The notes under the pieces were generated by a model. The model was given only the letters and a program-made list of their open reading frames with translations. It did not search any database and was not told the DNA's origin. The position numbers and the translations under genes are program-made. A stretch of 15,359 nucleotides of DNA from an uncultured Arsenicibacter sp. (GTDB taxonomy: Bacteria > Bacteroidota > Bacteroidia > Cytophagales > Spirosomataceae): the NCBI RefSeq assembly GCF_945952095.1, contig NZ_CAMFHL010000176.1, positions 1 to 15,359 on the forward strand, written 5' to 3'. Numbering within the stretch: the stretch's first letter is position 1; each line of letters begins with the position of its first letter. This document shows positions 1-6,916 of this stretch, one piece after another.

Positions 1-54
1 CCGCGATTCCTCCCCGCCGTGAACGAACGGGGTTTCTTCGCGGGGTTCTCATGA
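1..54 (+). CDS. 3' end of an unidentified upstream gene (partial)
   Basis: Frame 1 is open from the window edge and reads PRFLPAVNERGFFAGFS before a TGA at 52-54. This stop overlaps the ATG of the GH13 gene at 51-53 (ATGA), an arrangement typical of translationally coupled genes in one operon. Seventeen codons are too few to name a family. The frame could also be open by chance, so the call rests only on the ATGA overlap and the lack of any room for a promoter before the GH13 start. Confidence 0.35.
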   Translation, partial: PRFLPAVNERGFFAGFS

Positions 55-1922
55 AAAAATTAATTACGTCTCTGTTACTGGTCATGACCCTGTCGGTGGC
101 CCATGCCCAACAGTCGCCGGTTAAACGGATGAACCCGACCAACTGGTGGGTCGGCATGAAATCACCGGAATTGCAGGTGCTGTTTTACGGCGATAAACTC
201 GCCACCCACACCCTGACGCTAAAGCCCTACAAAGGGGTGGTACTGAAGAAGGTACACAAGGTCGAAAACCCGAATTACCTTTTCGCCGATCTGGAGATCA
301 GGCCGGATGCCAGAGCCGGAAAACTGGAGTTTGTATTCACCAGCGGCAAATCGACCGTTACCCAGACCTATGAGCTGCGACCCAAAAATCCGTACCAGCC
401 CAAAGGCGTATCGCCGGCCGATTTTGTTTACCTGCTGATGCCTGACCGCTTTGCCAACGGCGATCCGTCGAACGACAAATTTGCCGACATGGCCGATCCG
501 CTTATGGACCGGACCAGCCCGTGGTTGCGGCATGGCGGTGATTTGCAGGGTATTACGAATCGCCTCGACTACTTTACTGATCTGGGGGTGACGGCGTTAT
601 GGCTTAATCCCGTCATTGAAAACGACCAGCCGACCACCGATGAAGGCGGTACGAAGCGCAGTGCCTACCACGGGTACGGCTTCACCGATCATTACAGCGT
701 TGACCGGCGGTTTGGCGGTAATGACGCATACAAAACCATGATTGATGAGGCCCACAAACGGGGCCTGAAAGTGATTCAGGATGCGGTGTATAACCACGTC
801 GGCATCAACCACTGGATTCTGAAAGACCTGCCGTTTAAAGCGTGGCTGAATCAGTGGGATACCTTCACCCAGACGTCGTTCAAGGAACCGGCCGTGCTTG
901 ACCCGCACGCCTCGGCCTATGATCGCCGGATTATGTCGGATGGCTGGTTTATGCCGTTCCTGCCGGACTTAAATCAGAAAAATGAATTCGTCGCGAATTT
1001 TCTGATCCAGCACGCGATCTGGACCGTCGCGTACTTTAATATCGATGCCTGGCGGATTGATACCTACATGTACAACGACATGGCGTTTATGAACCGCTGC
1101 AACGCCGCCTTGCTTACCGAGTACCCGAACATGCTGCTCTTCGGCGAGTCACTGGCGACGACTGTAGCCAATCAGGCGGCCTTTGTACGGAACAATATCA
1201 CAGGCCTGCCGTTTGCCTGCAACCTGCCGTCGACGCTGGACAATCAGTTTTTTGTGGCGGTGAAAGATGCCCTGAACCAGAAATACGGCTGGAGTGACGG
1301 CGTGAACCGGTTGTATAACCTGCTGGTGCAGGATTACCTCTACAAACGCCCGGACTTGCTGGTTACGTACCTCGATAACCACGATGAACACCGCTTTCTG
1401 TCAGTCATCGGCGAAGACATTGATAAGTATAAAATGGGCCTGGCCTGGCTGATGACTATCCGCGGTATTCCGCAGATTTATTATGGTACCGAGCTGGGCG
1501 TGAAGAACTTTAAAGACCCGACCGACGCCGAAGTGCGCAAGGATTTTGTGGGTGGCTGGAAAGAAGATAAGGAAAACAAATTCCTGAAAAGCGGCCGGAA
1601 CCAGCGCGAAAACGAGCTGTATGACTTTATGAAAACCCTGGCGCAGTACCGGAAAACATCGCCGGCCCTGACGCAGGGTAAGTTCATGCAGTTTATGCCT
1701 TACGACGATGGCATGTACGTGTATTTCCGGTACACCGATACCAGCAAGGTCATGGTTGTCTCGAATACCGGCGAGAAGGAAAAAGGGCTTAACCTGAAAC
1801 GTTTTGCCGAGCAGCTGAAAGGCGCAACAACTGCCCTTGATGTAATGACTGGTCAGCGGATATCGCTGGATAAGCTGATAATCGGGCCGAAGAAGTTTTT
1901 CGTGCTGGAAATTACCCCGTAG
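51..1922 (+). CDS. Secreted GH13 cyclomaltodextrinase / alpha-amylase family enzyme
   Basis: Glycoside hydrolase of clan GH-H that should cleave alpha-1,4-glucan bonds in maltodextrins, cyclodextrins or pullulan-like oligosaccharides. The 623 residues start with a signal peptide (MKKLITSLLL..., probable cut after AHAQ, residue 20), so it acts in the periplasm or at the outer membrane. Residues about 25-112 match the cyclomaltodextrinase N-terminal beta domain (WWVGMKSPELQ). The catalytic barrel follows with the four GH13 regions visible: DAVYNH (244-249), WRIDTY with nucleophile Asp337, FGES with acid/base Glu366, and DNHD (442-445) with the transition-state Asp445. GYGFTDHYSVD (208-218) is another conserved stretch. 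Residues about 550-623 form the C-terminal beta domain. No key residue is missing and the length is normal. The start overlaps an upstream frame. The TAG stop lies inside the terminal repeat that begins at 1919. Exact substrate cannot be read from sequence. Confidence 0.93.
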   Translation: MKKLITSLLLVMTLSVAHAQQSPVKRMNPTNWWVGMKSPELQVLFYGDKLATHTLTLKPYKGVVLKKVHKVENPNYLFADLEIRPDARAGKLEFVFTSGKSTVTQTYELRPKNPYQPKGVSPADFVYLLMPDRFANGDPSNDKFADMADPLMDRTSPWLRHGGDLQGITNRLDYFTDLGVTALWLNPVIENDQPTTDEGGTKRSAYHGYGFTDHYSVDRRFGGNDAYKTMIDEAHKRGLKVIQDAVYNHVGINHWILKDLPFKAWLNQWDTFTQTSFKEPAVLDPHASAYDRRIMSDGWFMPFLPDLNQKNEFVANFLIQHAIWTVAYFNIDAWRIDTYMYNDMAFMNRCNAALLTEYPNMLLFGESLATTVANQAAFVRNNITGLPFACNLPSTLDNQFFVAVKDALNQKYGWSDGVNRLYNLLVQDYLYKRPDLLVTYLDNHDEHRFLSVIGEDIDKYKMGLAWLMTIRGIPQIYYGTELGVKNFKDPTDAEVRKDFVGGWKEDKENKFLKSGRNQRENELYDFMKTLAQYRKTSPALTQGKFMQFMPYDDGMYVYFRYTDTSKVMVVSNTGEKEKGLNLKRFAEQLKGATTALDVMTGQRISLDKLIIGPKKFFVLEITP

Positions 1923-1954
1923 AGACGCAATATTTTGCGTCTCCTTTGCACAGT

Positions 1955-1996
1955 AAAAAAAGAGCTGCAGTACGTTGTGCTGCAGCTCTTTTGCGT
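1955..1996. terminator. Bidirectional terminator-like hairpin between convergent transcription units
   Basis: Arms AAAAGAGCTGCAG (1958-1970) and CTGCAGCTCTTTT (1980-1992) form a perfect 13-bp stem around a 9-nt loop. On the + strand the stem ends in four T, about 35 bp after the GH13 stop. On the - strand the stem is followed by seven T (the A run 1955-1961), which suits the end of the leftward efflux transcript. Its place between convergent units supports termination in both directions. Confidence 0.7.
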
Positions 1997-2000
1997 AGGA

Positions 2001-2096
2001 AAAAACGCAGGGATGTAAAAAAGGGACGCAGGGATGTAAAAAAAGGGGCGCAGGGATGTAAAAAAAGGGGCGCAGGGATGTAAAAAAAGAGACGCA
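2001..2096. repeat. Tandem array of 21-22 bp units
   Basis: The core CGCAGGGATGT occurs at 2006-2016, 2027-2037, 2049-2059 and 2071-2081 (spacing 21, 22, 22), each copy followed by an A run of 6-7 and then GGGRCGC or similar. A fifth, degenerate unit runs into the right hairpin (2082-2096). The unit resembles half of the flanking palindrome: GACGCAGGGATGT in the array against GACGCAAAATGTT in the right hairpin. The units are in direct tandem without unique spacers. Confidence 0.85.
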
Positions 2097-2118
2097 AAAT
2101 GTTGCGTCTCTACGTGTT

Positions 2119-2298
2119 TTATCTGGAAACATACAGATACGCAAATCGTCGCGGTTGACGGAGCGAGATGCGGATCGTTAACGTTTTCCGGCACCAGATG
2201 ACCAGCTGCGAGCGCTCACTTGGTGACAGATAGGCTATTAGTTTACGTAGTTCTTTAAGAACCAGCCGTTTGTCGAAACGGACTTTGTCAAGAATCAT
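2119..2298 (-). CDS. Small hypothetical protein (60 aa candidate)
   Basis: An open frame on the efflux strand, starting at the ATG 2296-2298 (MILDKVRFDK...) and ending at TAA 2119-2121, six bases outside the repeat. An upstream in-frame ATG at 2368-2370 would give 84 codons including the stop, but the added residues look random. The chosen start is preceded by an A run, as often in Bacteroidota. The middle, LVLKELRKLIAYLSPSE followed by LVIWC, alternates charged and hydrophobic residues as in amphipathic helices. There is no signal peptide, membrane segment or recognised domain. It lies 107 nt after the pump stop and before the leftward terminator, so it could be a last cistron of the efflux operon. 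It may equally be a chance frame. Confidence 0.33.
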   Translation of the reverse strand: MILDKVRFDKRLVLKELRKLIAYLSPSERSQLVIWCRKTLTIRISLRQPRRFAYLYVSR

Positions 2299-2405
2299 TT
2301 TTGTATAATCTAACCAGGTCATAAGGGTACATAACATGAGTGTTATATGAATAACGACTATATGCAGCAAAGTTGCATGCGAATCAGATTATAAAATGAT
2401 TAGAA

Positions 2406-5400
2406 TTACATAACCGGCTCTTTCGCGGCCTGAACGGTATGCGTGTGCCGGTAAAAAATCCGGTAAATAATCGGGAAAACCAGCAGTGTCAGGACCGTGG
2501 CCGTGATCAGCCCGCCGATGACAACGATGGCCAGCGGCTTCTGCGTTTCGGAGCCGATGCCCGTTGAAATAGCCGCCGGCAGCAGCCCGATGGCCGCCAT
2601 CAGAGCCGTCATCACTACCGGCCGGATGCGGCTCTGCACCCCCCGCCGGATGGCTTCATCGAGCGGCATACGCTCTTTCCGGTTCTGGTTGAAGACCGAT
2701 ACCAGAATTACCCCGTTCTGCACACAAATCCCGAAGAGGGCAATAAAGCCGACCCCCGCCGAAATCCCGAAGTTCATGCCGGTGGTATGCAGCGCCAGAA
2801 TGCCGCCCATGAGCGCAAACGGTACGTTCAGCAGCACAAGGCCCGCATCTTTGACATTGCCGAACATGATGAACAGCAGCACAAAAATCCCCGCCAGACT
2901 GATTGGTACGACCTGACCCAGCCGCTTCGTGGCGCGTACCTGGTTTTCGAACTCGCCGACCCACTCAATGGTGTATTCTTTCGGCAGCTGAATTTTCTCG
3001 CGTACCCGTTGCTGGGCTTCGGCAATGGTGCTGCCCAGGTCACGGCCACGCACCGAGAATTTAACCCCGATAAACCGTTTGTTGAGGTCGCGGTAAATAA
3101 AGGCCGGTCCGGTAATCTTGCGGATAGTAGCAATTTCACTCAGCGGAATCTTGTTGCCGTGCAGCGTCGGCACCATCAGCCGCATGATATCGTCCTCGGT
3201 TTTGCGATACTCTTCGGCATAGCGCAGCCGGATGTCGAACCGCCGTTCGCCTTCGTACAGAATCGAGGCTGTTTTGCCGCCAATCGCCATTTCGATCACT
3301 GCCTGAGCATCGGCGGTCGTAACGCCGTAGAGCGCCATTTTGTGATCATGGAACAGCACACTCATTTCGGGTTGTCCCACATTCCGGATGATCCCCAGAT
3401 CGCGGATACCATTGACCGACTGAACGGCTTCCATTACCTGCTTTGAGTATTTCTCCAGCTGATAGATGTCGGGCCCGAAGATTTTAATCCCGTTATTGGC
3501 CTTATAACCCGCCACTGCTTCGGCCACGTTGTCGATAATCGGCTGGGAATAGTTGTACAGAATGCCCGAATAGTTTTTCAGCTTCCGGTCCATTTCATCG
3601 GTCAGCTGATCGACGGTAATTTTACGCTTCCACTCTGATTTAGGCAGCAGATCCACCTGAAACTGGCAGAAGTAAAAACCGTTGGGGTCGGTACCGTCGT
3701 TGGAGCGGCCCACCTGTGAGAGTACCTGTTTAACTTCCGGAAACGTCTGCAGATCCTCGCGGATGGTGCGGGCCATGTCCACGCTTTTCGGCAGTGACAT
3801 GCTCATCGGTAGCTCGGCTGTTACCCAGAGTGCGCCCTCATTGAGCTGCGGCAGAAACTCCGTGCCCAGAAATGTCGACGACATAAAGGTGATGCCCAGT
3901 GCAATCGTGGCTGCAAAGAGGCTGATTTTCCGGTTTTTAAACGTCCAGTTGAATCCGCCAGAAACCGATTTCTGAAAGAAATTGACGACCGGGTTGTTGC
4001 GTTCGCGGACGTTTTTCTTCAACAGAATCGAGCAAAGGACCGGAACCAGCGTCAGCGTAAAGAGCAAAGCACCCATCAGGGCAAAACCCAGTGTCCAGGC
4101 CAGCGGACTAAACATTTTACCCTCCACTTTCTGGAACGAGAAAATCGGCAGCAGGGCGGTGATAATGATCAGTTTGGAGAAGAAAACGGCCTTGCCCAGC
4201 TCCCCGCCGGTTTTGCGGATCAGCCCCAGCTTTGCCATGTTGTTGAATTTCTTCATGCCGACGCGGTGAGCCAGATGATCGAGCGAGACAAAAATGCCCT
4301 CGACCATCACAACGGCCCCGTCGATGATGATCCCGAAATCAATGGCTCCCATCGACAGGAGGTTGGCCGACATACCCCGTAACCGTAAACACATGAACGC
4401 AAACAGGAGCGCCAGCGGAATAATAATCGACACAATGAGCGTAGTCCGCCAGTCGGCCATGAACAGGAATACGATGACCGTTACCAGAATGATGCCTTCC
4501 GTCAGGTTGTGCAGCACGGTTTGCGTACAGAACTGGATCAGGTTATCGCGGTCATAAAACGTTTCCATTTTAACATCCGACGGCAGCACCTTCTCGTTCA
4601 GTTCGGTAATTTTTTCCTTTACCCGTGTCAGTACCTCGCTCGGGTTTTCGCCTTTGCGCATCACAATGATCCCTTCGACCATATCATCCTGTTTGCCGAG
4701 GCCGACCTGTCCGACGCGGGGCAGGCTTGATTCGGCTACGTCTGCCACGTTGCGGACCAGTACGGGGTTGCCGTTGAGCTCTTCGATGATGATGTTGCCG
4801 ATGTCTTCGGTGGAGGTCAGCAGCCCGACCCCGCGCACGACGTACGCCTGTCCGTTGCGCTCGATGACGTCACCGCCGACGTTGATGTTGCTGCGGGTAA
4901 CGGCCTGATAGACTTCCAGCGGGGTCAGGTCGTATTTTGTCAGCTGTGTCGGATTGACCCGTACCTCGTAAATCTTATCCTGCCCGCCGAAGGCCACAAT
5001 ATCAGCTACGCCGGGAACCGCCCGCAGCTGCCGGTCGATGACCCAGTTCTGGAGCGTCAGCAGGTCACGGCTGTTCAGGTGGCTGCTTTTGAGGGTATAG
5101 CGGTAGATTTCGCCGGTAGGCCCGTAGGGAGGCTGCACATCGGGGTCGGCCCCTTCGGGCAGCGACACCGTCCGGAGCTGGTTATTTACCTGCTGCCGGG
5201 CAAAGAAATCTTCGACATCGTCCTCAAAAATAATTTTGATCACCGACAAACCGAACATGGTTGTTGACCGGACGTTGGTTTTCCGCTGCACCGAGTTCAT
5301 GGCTACCTCAATCGGGACCGTCACAAACCGTTCGACCTCCTCGGCACTCCGGCCGTTCCATTTCGTAACGATGATAATCTGGGTGTTTGTCACGTCCGGG

Positions 5401-5525
5401 AAGGCTTCCAGCGGCGTATTCAGGTAGCTGAACACCCCGGCAATGATAAGCCCCGCCGTGACAAAAAAGACAAAGAACCGGTTCTTCAACGAAAAACCGA
5501 CGATGGATTTTATGAGTTTATTCAT
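2406..5525 (-). CDS. czcA: CzcA/CusA-type heavy-metal efflux RND pump
   Basis: Inner-membrane proton/metal antiporter of the RND heavy-metal efflux family, the pump of a three-part complex with the two upstream gene products. The 1039 residues have the family layout: TM1 (about 15-33), a large periplasmic loop (34-340), TM2-6 (about 340-500), TM7 (about 533-553), a second periplasmic loop, and five C-terminal helices (about 870-1023). The TM4 motif is DFGIIIDGAVVMVE. Asp396, Asp402 and Glu409 have the same +6 and +7 spacing as the proton-relay residues Asp402, Asp408 and Glu415 of Cupriavidus CzcA. The DFGxxxD form is typical of pumps for divalent ions (Co, Zn, Cd, Ni) rather than the Cu/Ag type (AIGAMVD in CusA), so divalent metal export is the better guess. 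It starts at MNKLIKSIVGF. It is the third gene of the leftward operon and is separated from the second by a palindromic repeat. Confidence 0.95.
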   Translation of the reverse strand: MNKLIKSIVGFSLKNRFFVFFVTAGLIIAGVFSYLNTPLEAFPDVTNTQIIIVTKWNGRSAEEVERFVTVPIEVAMNSVQRKTNVRSTTMFGLSVIKIIFEDDVEDFFARQQVNNQLRTVSLPEGADPDVQPPYGPTGEIYRYTLKSSHLNSRDLLTLQNWVIDRQLRAVPGVADIVAFGGQDKIYEVRVNPTQLTKYDLTPLEVYQAVTRSNINVGGDVIERNGQAYVVRGVGLLTSTEDIGNIIIEELNGNPVLVRNVADVAESSLPRVGQVGLGKQDDMVEGIIVMRKGENPSEVLTRVKEKITELNEKVLPSDVKMETFYDRDNLIQFCTQTVLHNLTEGIILVTVIVFLFMADWRTTLIVSIIIPLALLFAFMCLRLRGMSANLLSMGAIDFGIIIDGAVVMVEGIFVSLDHLAHRVGMKKFNNMAKLGLIRKTGGELGKAVFFSKLIIITALLPIFSFQKVEGKMFSPLAWTLGFALMGALLFTLTLVPVLCSILLKKNVRERNNPVVNFFQKSVSGGFNWTFKNRKISLFAATIALGITFMSSTFLGTEFLPQLNEGALWVTAELPMSMSLPKSVDMARTIREDLQTFPEVKQVLSQVGRSNDGTDPNGFYFCQFQVDLLPKSEWKRKITVDQLTDEMDRKLKNYSGILYNYSQPIIDNVAEAVAGYKANNGIKIFGPDIYQLEKYSKQVMEAVQSVNGIRDLGIIRNVGQPEMSVLFHDHKMALYGVTTADAQAVIEMAIGGKTASILYEGERRFDIRLRYAEEYRKTEDDIMRLMVPTLHGNKIPLSEIATIRKITGPAFIYRDLNKRFIGVKFSVRGRDLGSTIAEAQQRVREKIQLPKEYTIEWVGEFENQVRATKRLGQVVPISLAGIFVLLFIMFGNVKDAGLVLLNVPFALMGGILALHTTGMNFGISAGVGFIALFGICVQNGVILVSVFNQNRKERMPLDEAIRRGVQSRIRPVVMTALMAAIGLLPAAISTGIGSETQKPLAIVVIGGLITATVLTLLVFPIIYRIFYRHTHTVQAAKEPVM

Positions 5526-5530
5526 GTGTG

Positions 5531-5687
5531 TAAAGAGTGAAAGGGCGAAAGAGTGAAAGAGCGGACTGTCGCTGTAGTAAAAGAGGCCGTTATCCGGAGA
5601 CTGCCTTAATAAACCATAGGGCAGCTTCCGGACAGGAACGACAAATTTCGCTCTTTCACCGCGCGGCGGCCGCTCTTTCGCTCTTTA
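5531..5687. repeat. Imperfect palindromic element with GAAAGAGY octamers, between pump and fusion-protein genes
   Basis: The left arm 5531-5562 is four tandem octamers: TAAAGAGT, GAAAGGGC, GAAAGAGT, GAAAGAGC. The right arm (5639-5687), read on the other strand, gives TAAAGAGC, GAAAGAGC, a GC-rich insert, TGAAAGAGC and GAAAT, so the two arms are an imperfect inverted repeat about 40-50 nt long. The centre holds a second hairpin: CCGGAGACTGCC (5594-5605) against GGCAGCTTCCGG (5620-5631), with 10 of 12 positions paired. The element fills almost the whole gap between two operon genes, and the fusion-protein stop TAA (5685-5687) is its first codon on the - strand. Confidence 0.72.
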
Positions 5688-6770
5688 ATTGCCAAGTGCG
5701 TTATACACCAGAAGCTGGTTGCGGGAGATGACGCGGTCGCCGGGTTCGATGCCGGAGCGTATATACGTAATGTCGCCCAGCGCCTTATGGATCGTCACTT
5801 CGCGGGGCTGGATGTTGGCGCGGTCCTTAAACACCAGTACGTAATGTTTCGACTGGTCGAAGATGACCGCTTCCGACGGGACGGTCGCCATTTTCTGACC
5901 TTCGTCGAAGTATAGTTTAACCGTGGCGTGCATTTCCGGCTTCAGCTTCATAGCCTGATTCTGCAACCGGATCCTGACCGTCATGGCTTTGGTATTCGGG
6001 TCGAGGACGCTGAAAATCTTGTCGACATGGCCATGAAAAAGCTGGTCGGGGTAGCTGAGCGTCTGAATTGCGGCCGACATACCCAGCTTAACCCGACCAA
6101 TATCGCTTTCGTTTACATTGGCCTGCACCCATACGTCGCTTATCTGCCCGATGGTGAACAGGTTATCCGCGTTGTCGGAACGCAGCTGCATGTTCCGGTT
6201 CACGTTCTTTTCAATCACGAAGCCGTCGATCGGCGCCTTAACGGTGTAGGTCGATGACTGGCCGAGGCCATAAATCCGGAAAACTTCTTTTACGCGGTTG
6301 AGTTCGGCCTGTGCCTTTTCCACTTCCTTCTGGGCGGCTACCACTTCGCGCTGAGCTGTCAGCTTGCTTTCGAATAGGTCTTCGGCGACCCGCTGGTTTT
6401 TCTGGGCCAGCAGCAGGTCCGATTGAGCCTGTATCATCTGGCGTTCAAAATCAGCCACTTCGCCCGACCGGATCAGGGCCAGTTTCTGTCCCTTGCGGAC
6501 ATAGTCGCCCAGTTCAACACCCACTTCTTCCACAACCCCGCCCACCAGCGGGAATACCTTAATGACCTTGTTTTCGTCGGCCGCGACCTTGCCCACCAGC
6601 GTGAGTTCAGAGCGGACCGGTTCCAGCACCACACTGTCGACTTTAATCCGGTGCATCATGGTGTCGGAGAGCATAAATGCCTTTGCCTCTTCCGTTTCAT
6701 TCGGTGTATGGCAGGAGGCGGCCAGTACCGCCAGAGCGGAGAGCAGGCCATAGATCAGTGTGTTTTTCAT
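5685..6770 (-). CDS. Efflux RND periplasmic adaptor (membrane-fusion) lipoprotein
   Basis: Periplasmic adaptor (HlyD/CzcB/CusB class) that joins the RND pump to the outer-membrane channel. The 361 residues begin with a lipoprotein signal whose lipobox is LAASC, with lipidated Cys20. In order there are a beta-barrel strand region, the first half of a lipoyl-like domain (about 70-100, GGVVEEVGVELGDYVRKG), an alpha-helical coiled-coil hairpin (about 103-165, rich in Q, E, K and A), the second lipoyl half (about 173-190, APIDGFVIEKNV), a beta-barrel domain (about 208-290) and a membrane-proximal domain ending in NQLLVYNALGN. No His- or Met-rich metal-binding tail is present, so it may serve only as a structural adaptor. 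It is the second gene of the operon. Lengths and domain order are those of the family. Confidence 0.93.
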   Translation of the reverse strand: MKNTLIYGLLSALAVLAASCHTPNETEEAKAFMLSDTMMHRIKVDSVVLEPVRSELTLVGKVAADENKVIKVFPLVGGVVEEVGVELGDYVRKGQKLALIRSGEVADFERQMIQAQSDLLLAQKNQRVAEDLFESKLTAQREVVAAQKEVEKAQAELNRVKEVFRIYGLGQSSTYTVKAPIDGFVIEKNVNRNMQLRSDNADNLFTIGQISDVWVQANVNESDIGRVKLGMSAAIQTLSYPDQLFHGHVDKIFSVLDPNTKAMTVRIRLQNQAMKLKPEMHATVKLYFDEGQKMATVPSEAVIFDQSKHYVLVFKDRANIQPREVTIHKALGDITYIRSGIEPGDRVISRNQLLVYNALGN

Positions 6771-6794
6771 AGTGTTTTTGTCTGTAATGTGTTT

Positions 6795-6914
6795 ACCCCA
6801 CCCCGACCCCTCCCCTCAATTGAGGGGAGGGGCTTATGCCTGGTGGCTTTCAGTGCTCCCCTCCCCTGATTTCAGGCCGGGCCGACGATTCGGGAGGGGC
6901 AGGGGTGGGGTTAC
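6795..6914. repeat. CCCCTCCCC-type palindromic element with multi-stem structure
   Basis: The outer arms are ACCCCACCCCGACCCCTCCC (6795-6814) and GGGAGGGGCAGGGGTGGGGT (6892-6911), an inverted repeat of about 20 bp with few mismatches. Inside, 6807-6832 is a perfect 26-bp palindrome (13-bp arms from CCCCTCCCCTCAA). AGGGGAGGGGC near 6823-6833 can also pair with GCTCCCCTCCCCT (6855-6867), so alternative folds or a cruciform are possible. It fills the gap between the channel and adaptor genes of the efflux operon, ending just before the channel stop codon. Similar C/G-rich palindromes are, as far as I know, common between genes in Cytophagales. No coding capacity is seen. Confidence 0.8.
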
Positions 6915-6916
6915 GT

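Larger units (their letters stand above)
1919..2113. repeat. Composite palindromic repeat with 12-bp terminal inverted repeats
   Basis: The outer ends are perfect 12-bp inverted repeats, GTAGAGACGCAA (1919-1930) and TTGCGTCTCTAC (2102-2113). Each end also forms its own short hairpin: GAGACGCAA/TTGCGTCTC at 1922-1943 with loop TATT, and the same 9-bp stem at 2089-2110 with loop AATG. Between them lie a 13-bp stem hairpin (1958-1992) and a tandem array (2001-2096). No open frame for a transposase exists inside, and no clear target-site duplication was seen, so this is either a MITE-like element or two palindromic repeat units brought together. The stop codon of the GH13 gene is supplied by the left end. 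Confidence 0.75.

Noticed and set aside
2001..2096. CRISPR-like array
   Set aside because: The units are contiguous 21-22 bp tandem copies with A runs and no unique spacers, and no cas genes are near.
1919..2113. Insertion sequence with transposase
   Set aside because: Terminal inverted repeats are present, but there is no transposase frame inside and no convincing target duplication.
1401..2144. Long open frame on the - strand (247 codons) over the GH13 3' end and the repeat
   Set aside because: It is antisense to a well-supported GH13 gene and its N-terminal part is the translated tandem repeat. No domain is visible.
2787..3446. 219-codon open frame on the + strand
   Set aside because: It is antisense to the RND pump gene, which has strong family motifs throughout. 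The frame shows no recognisable domain.
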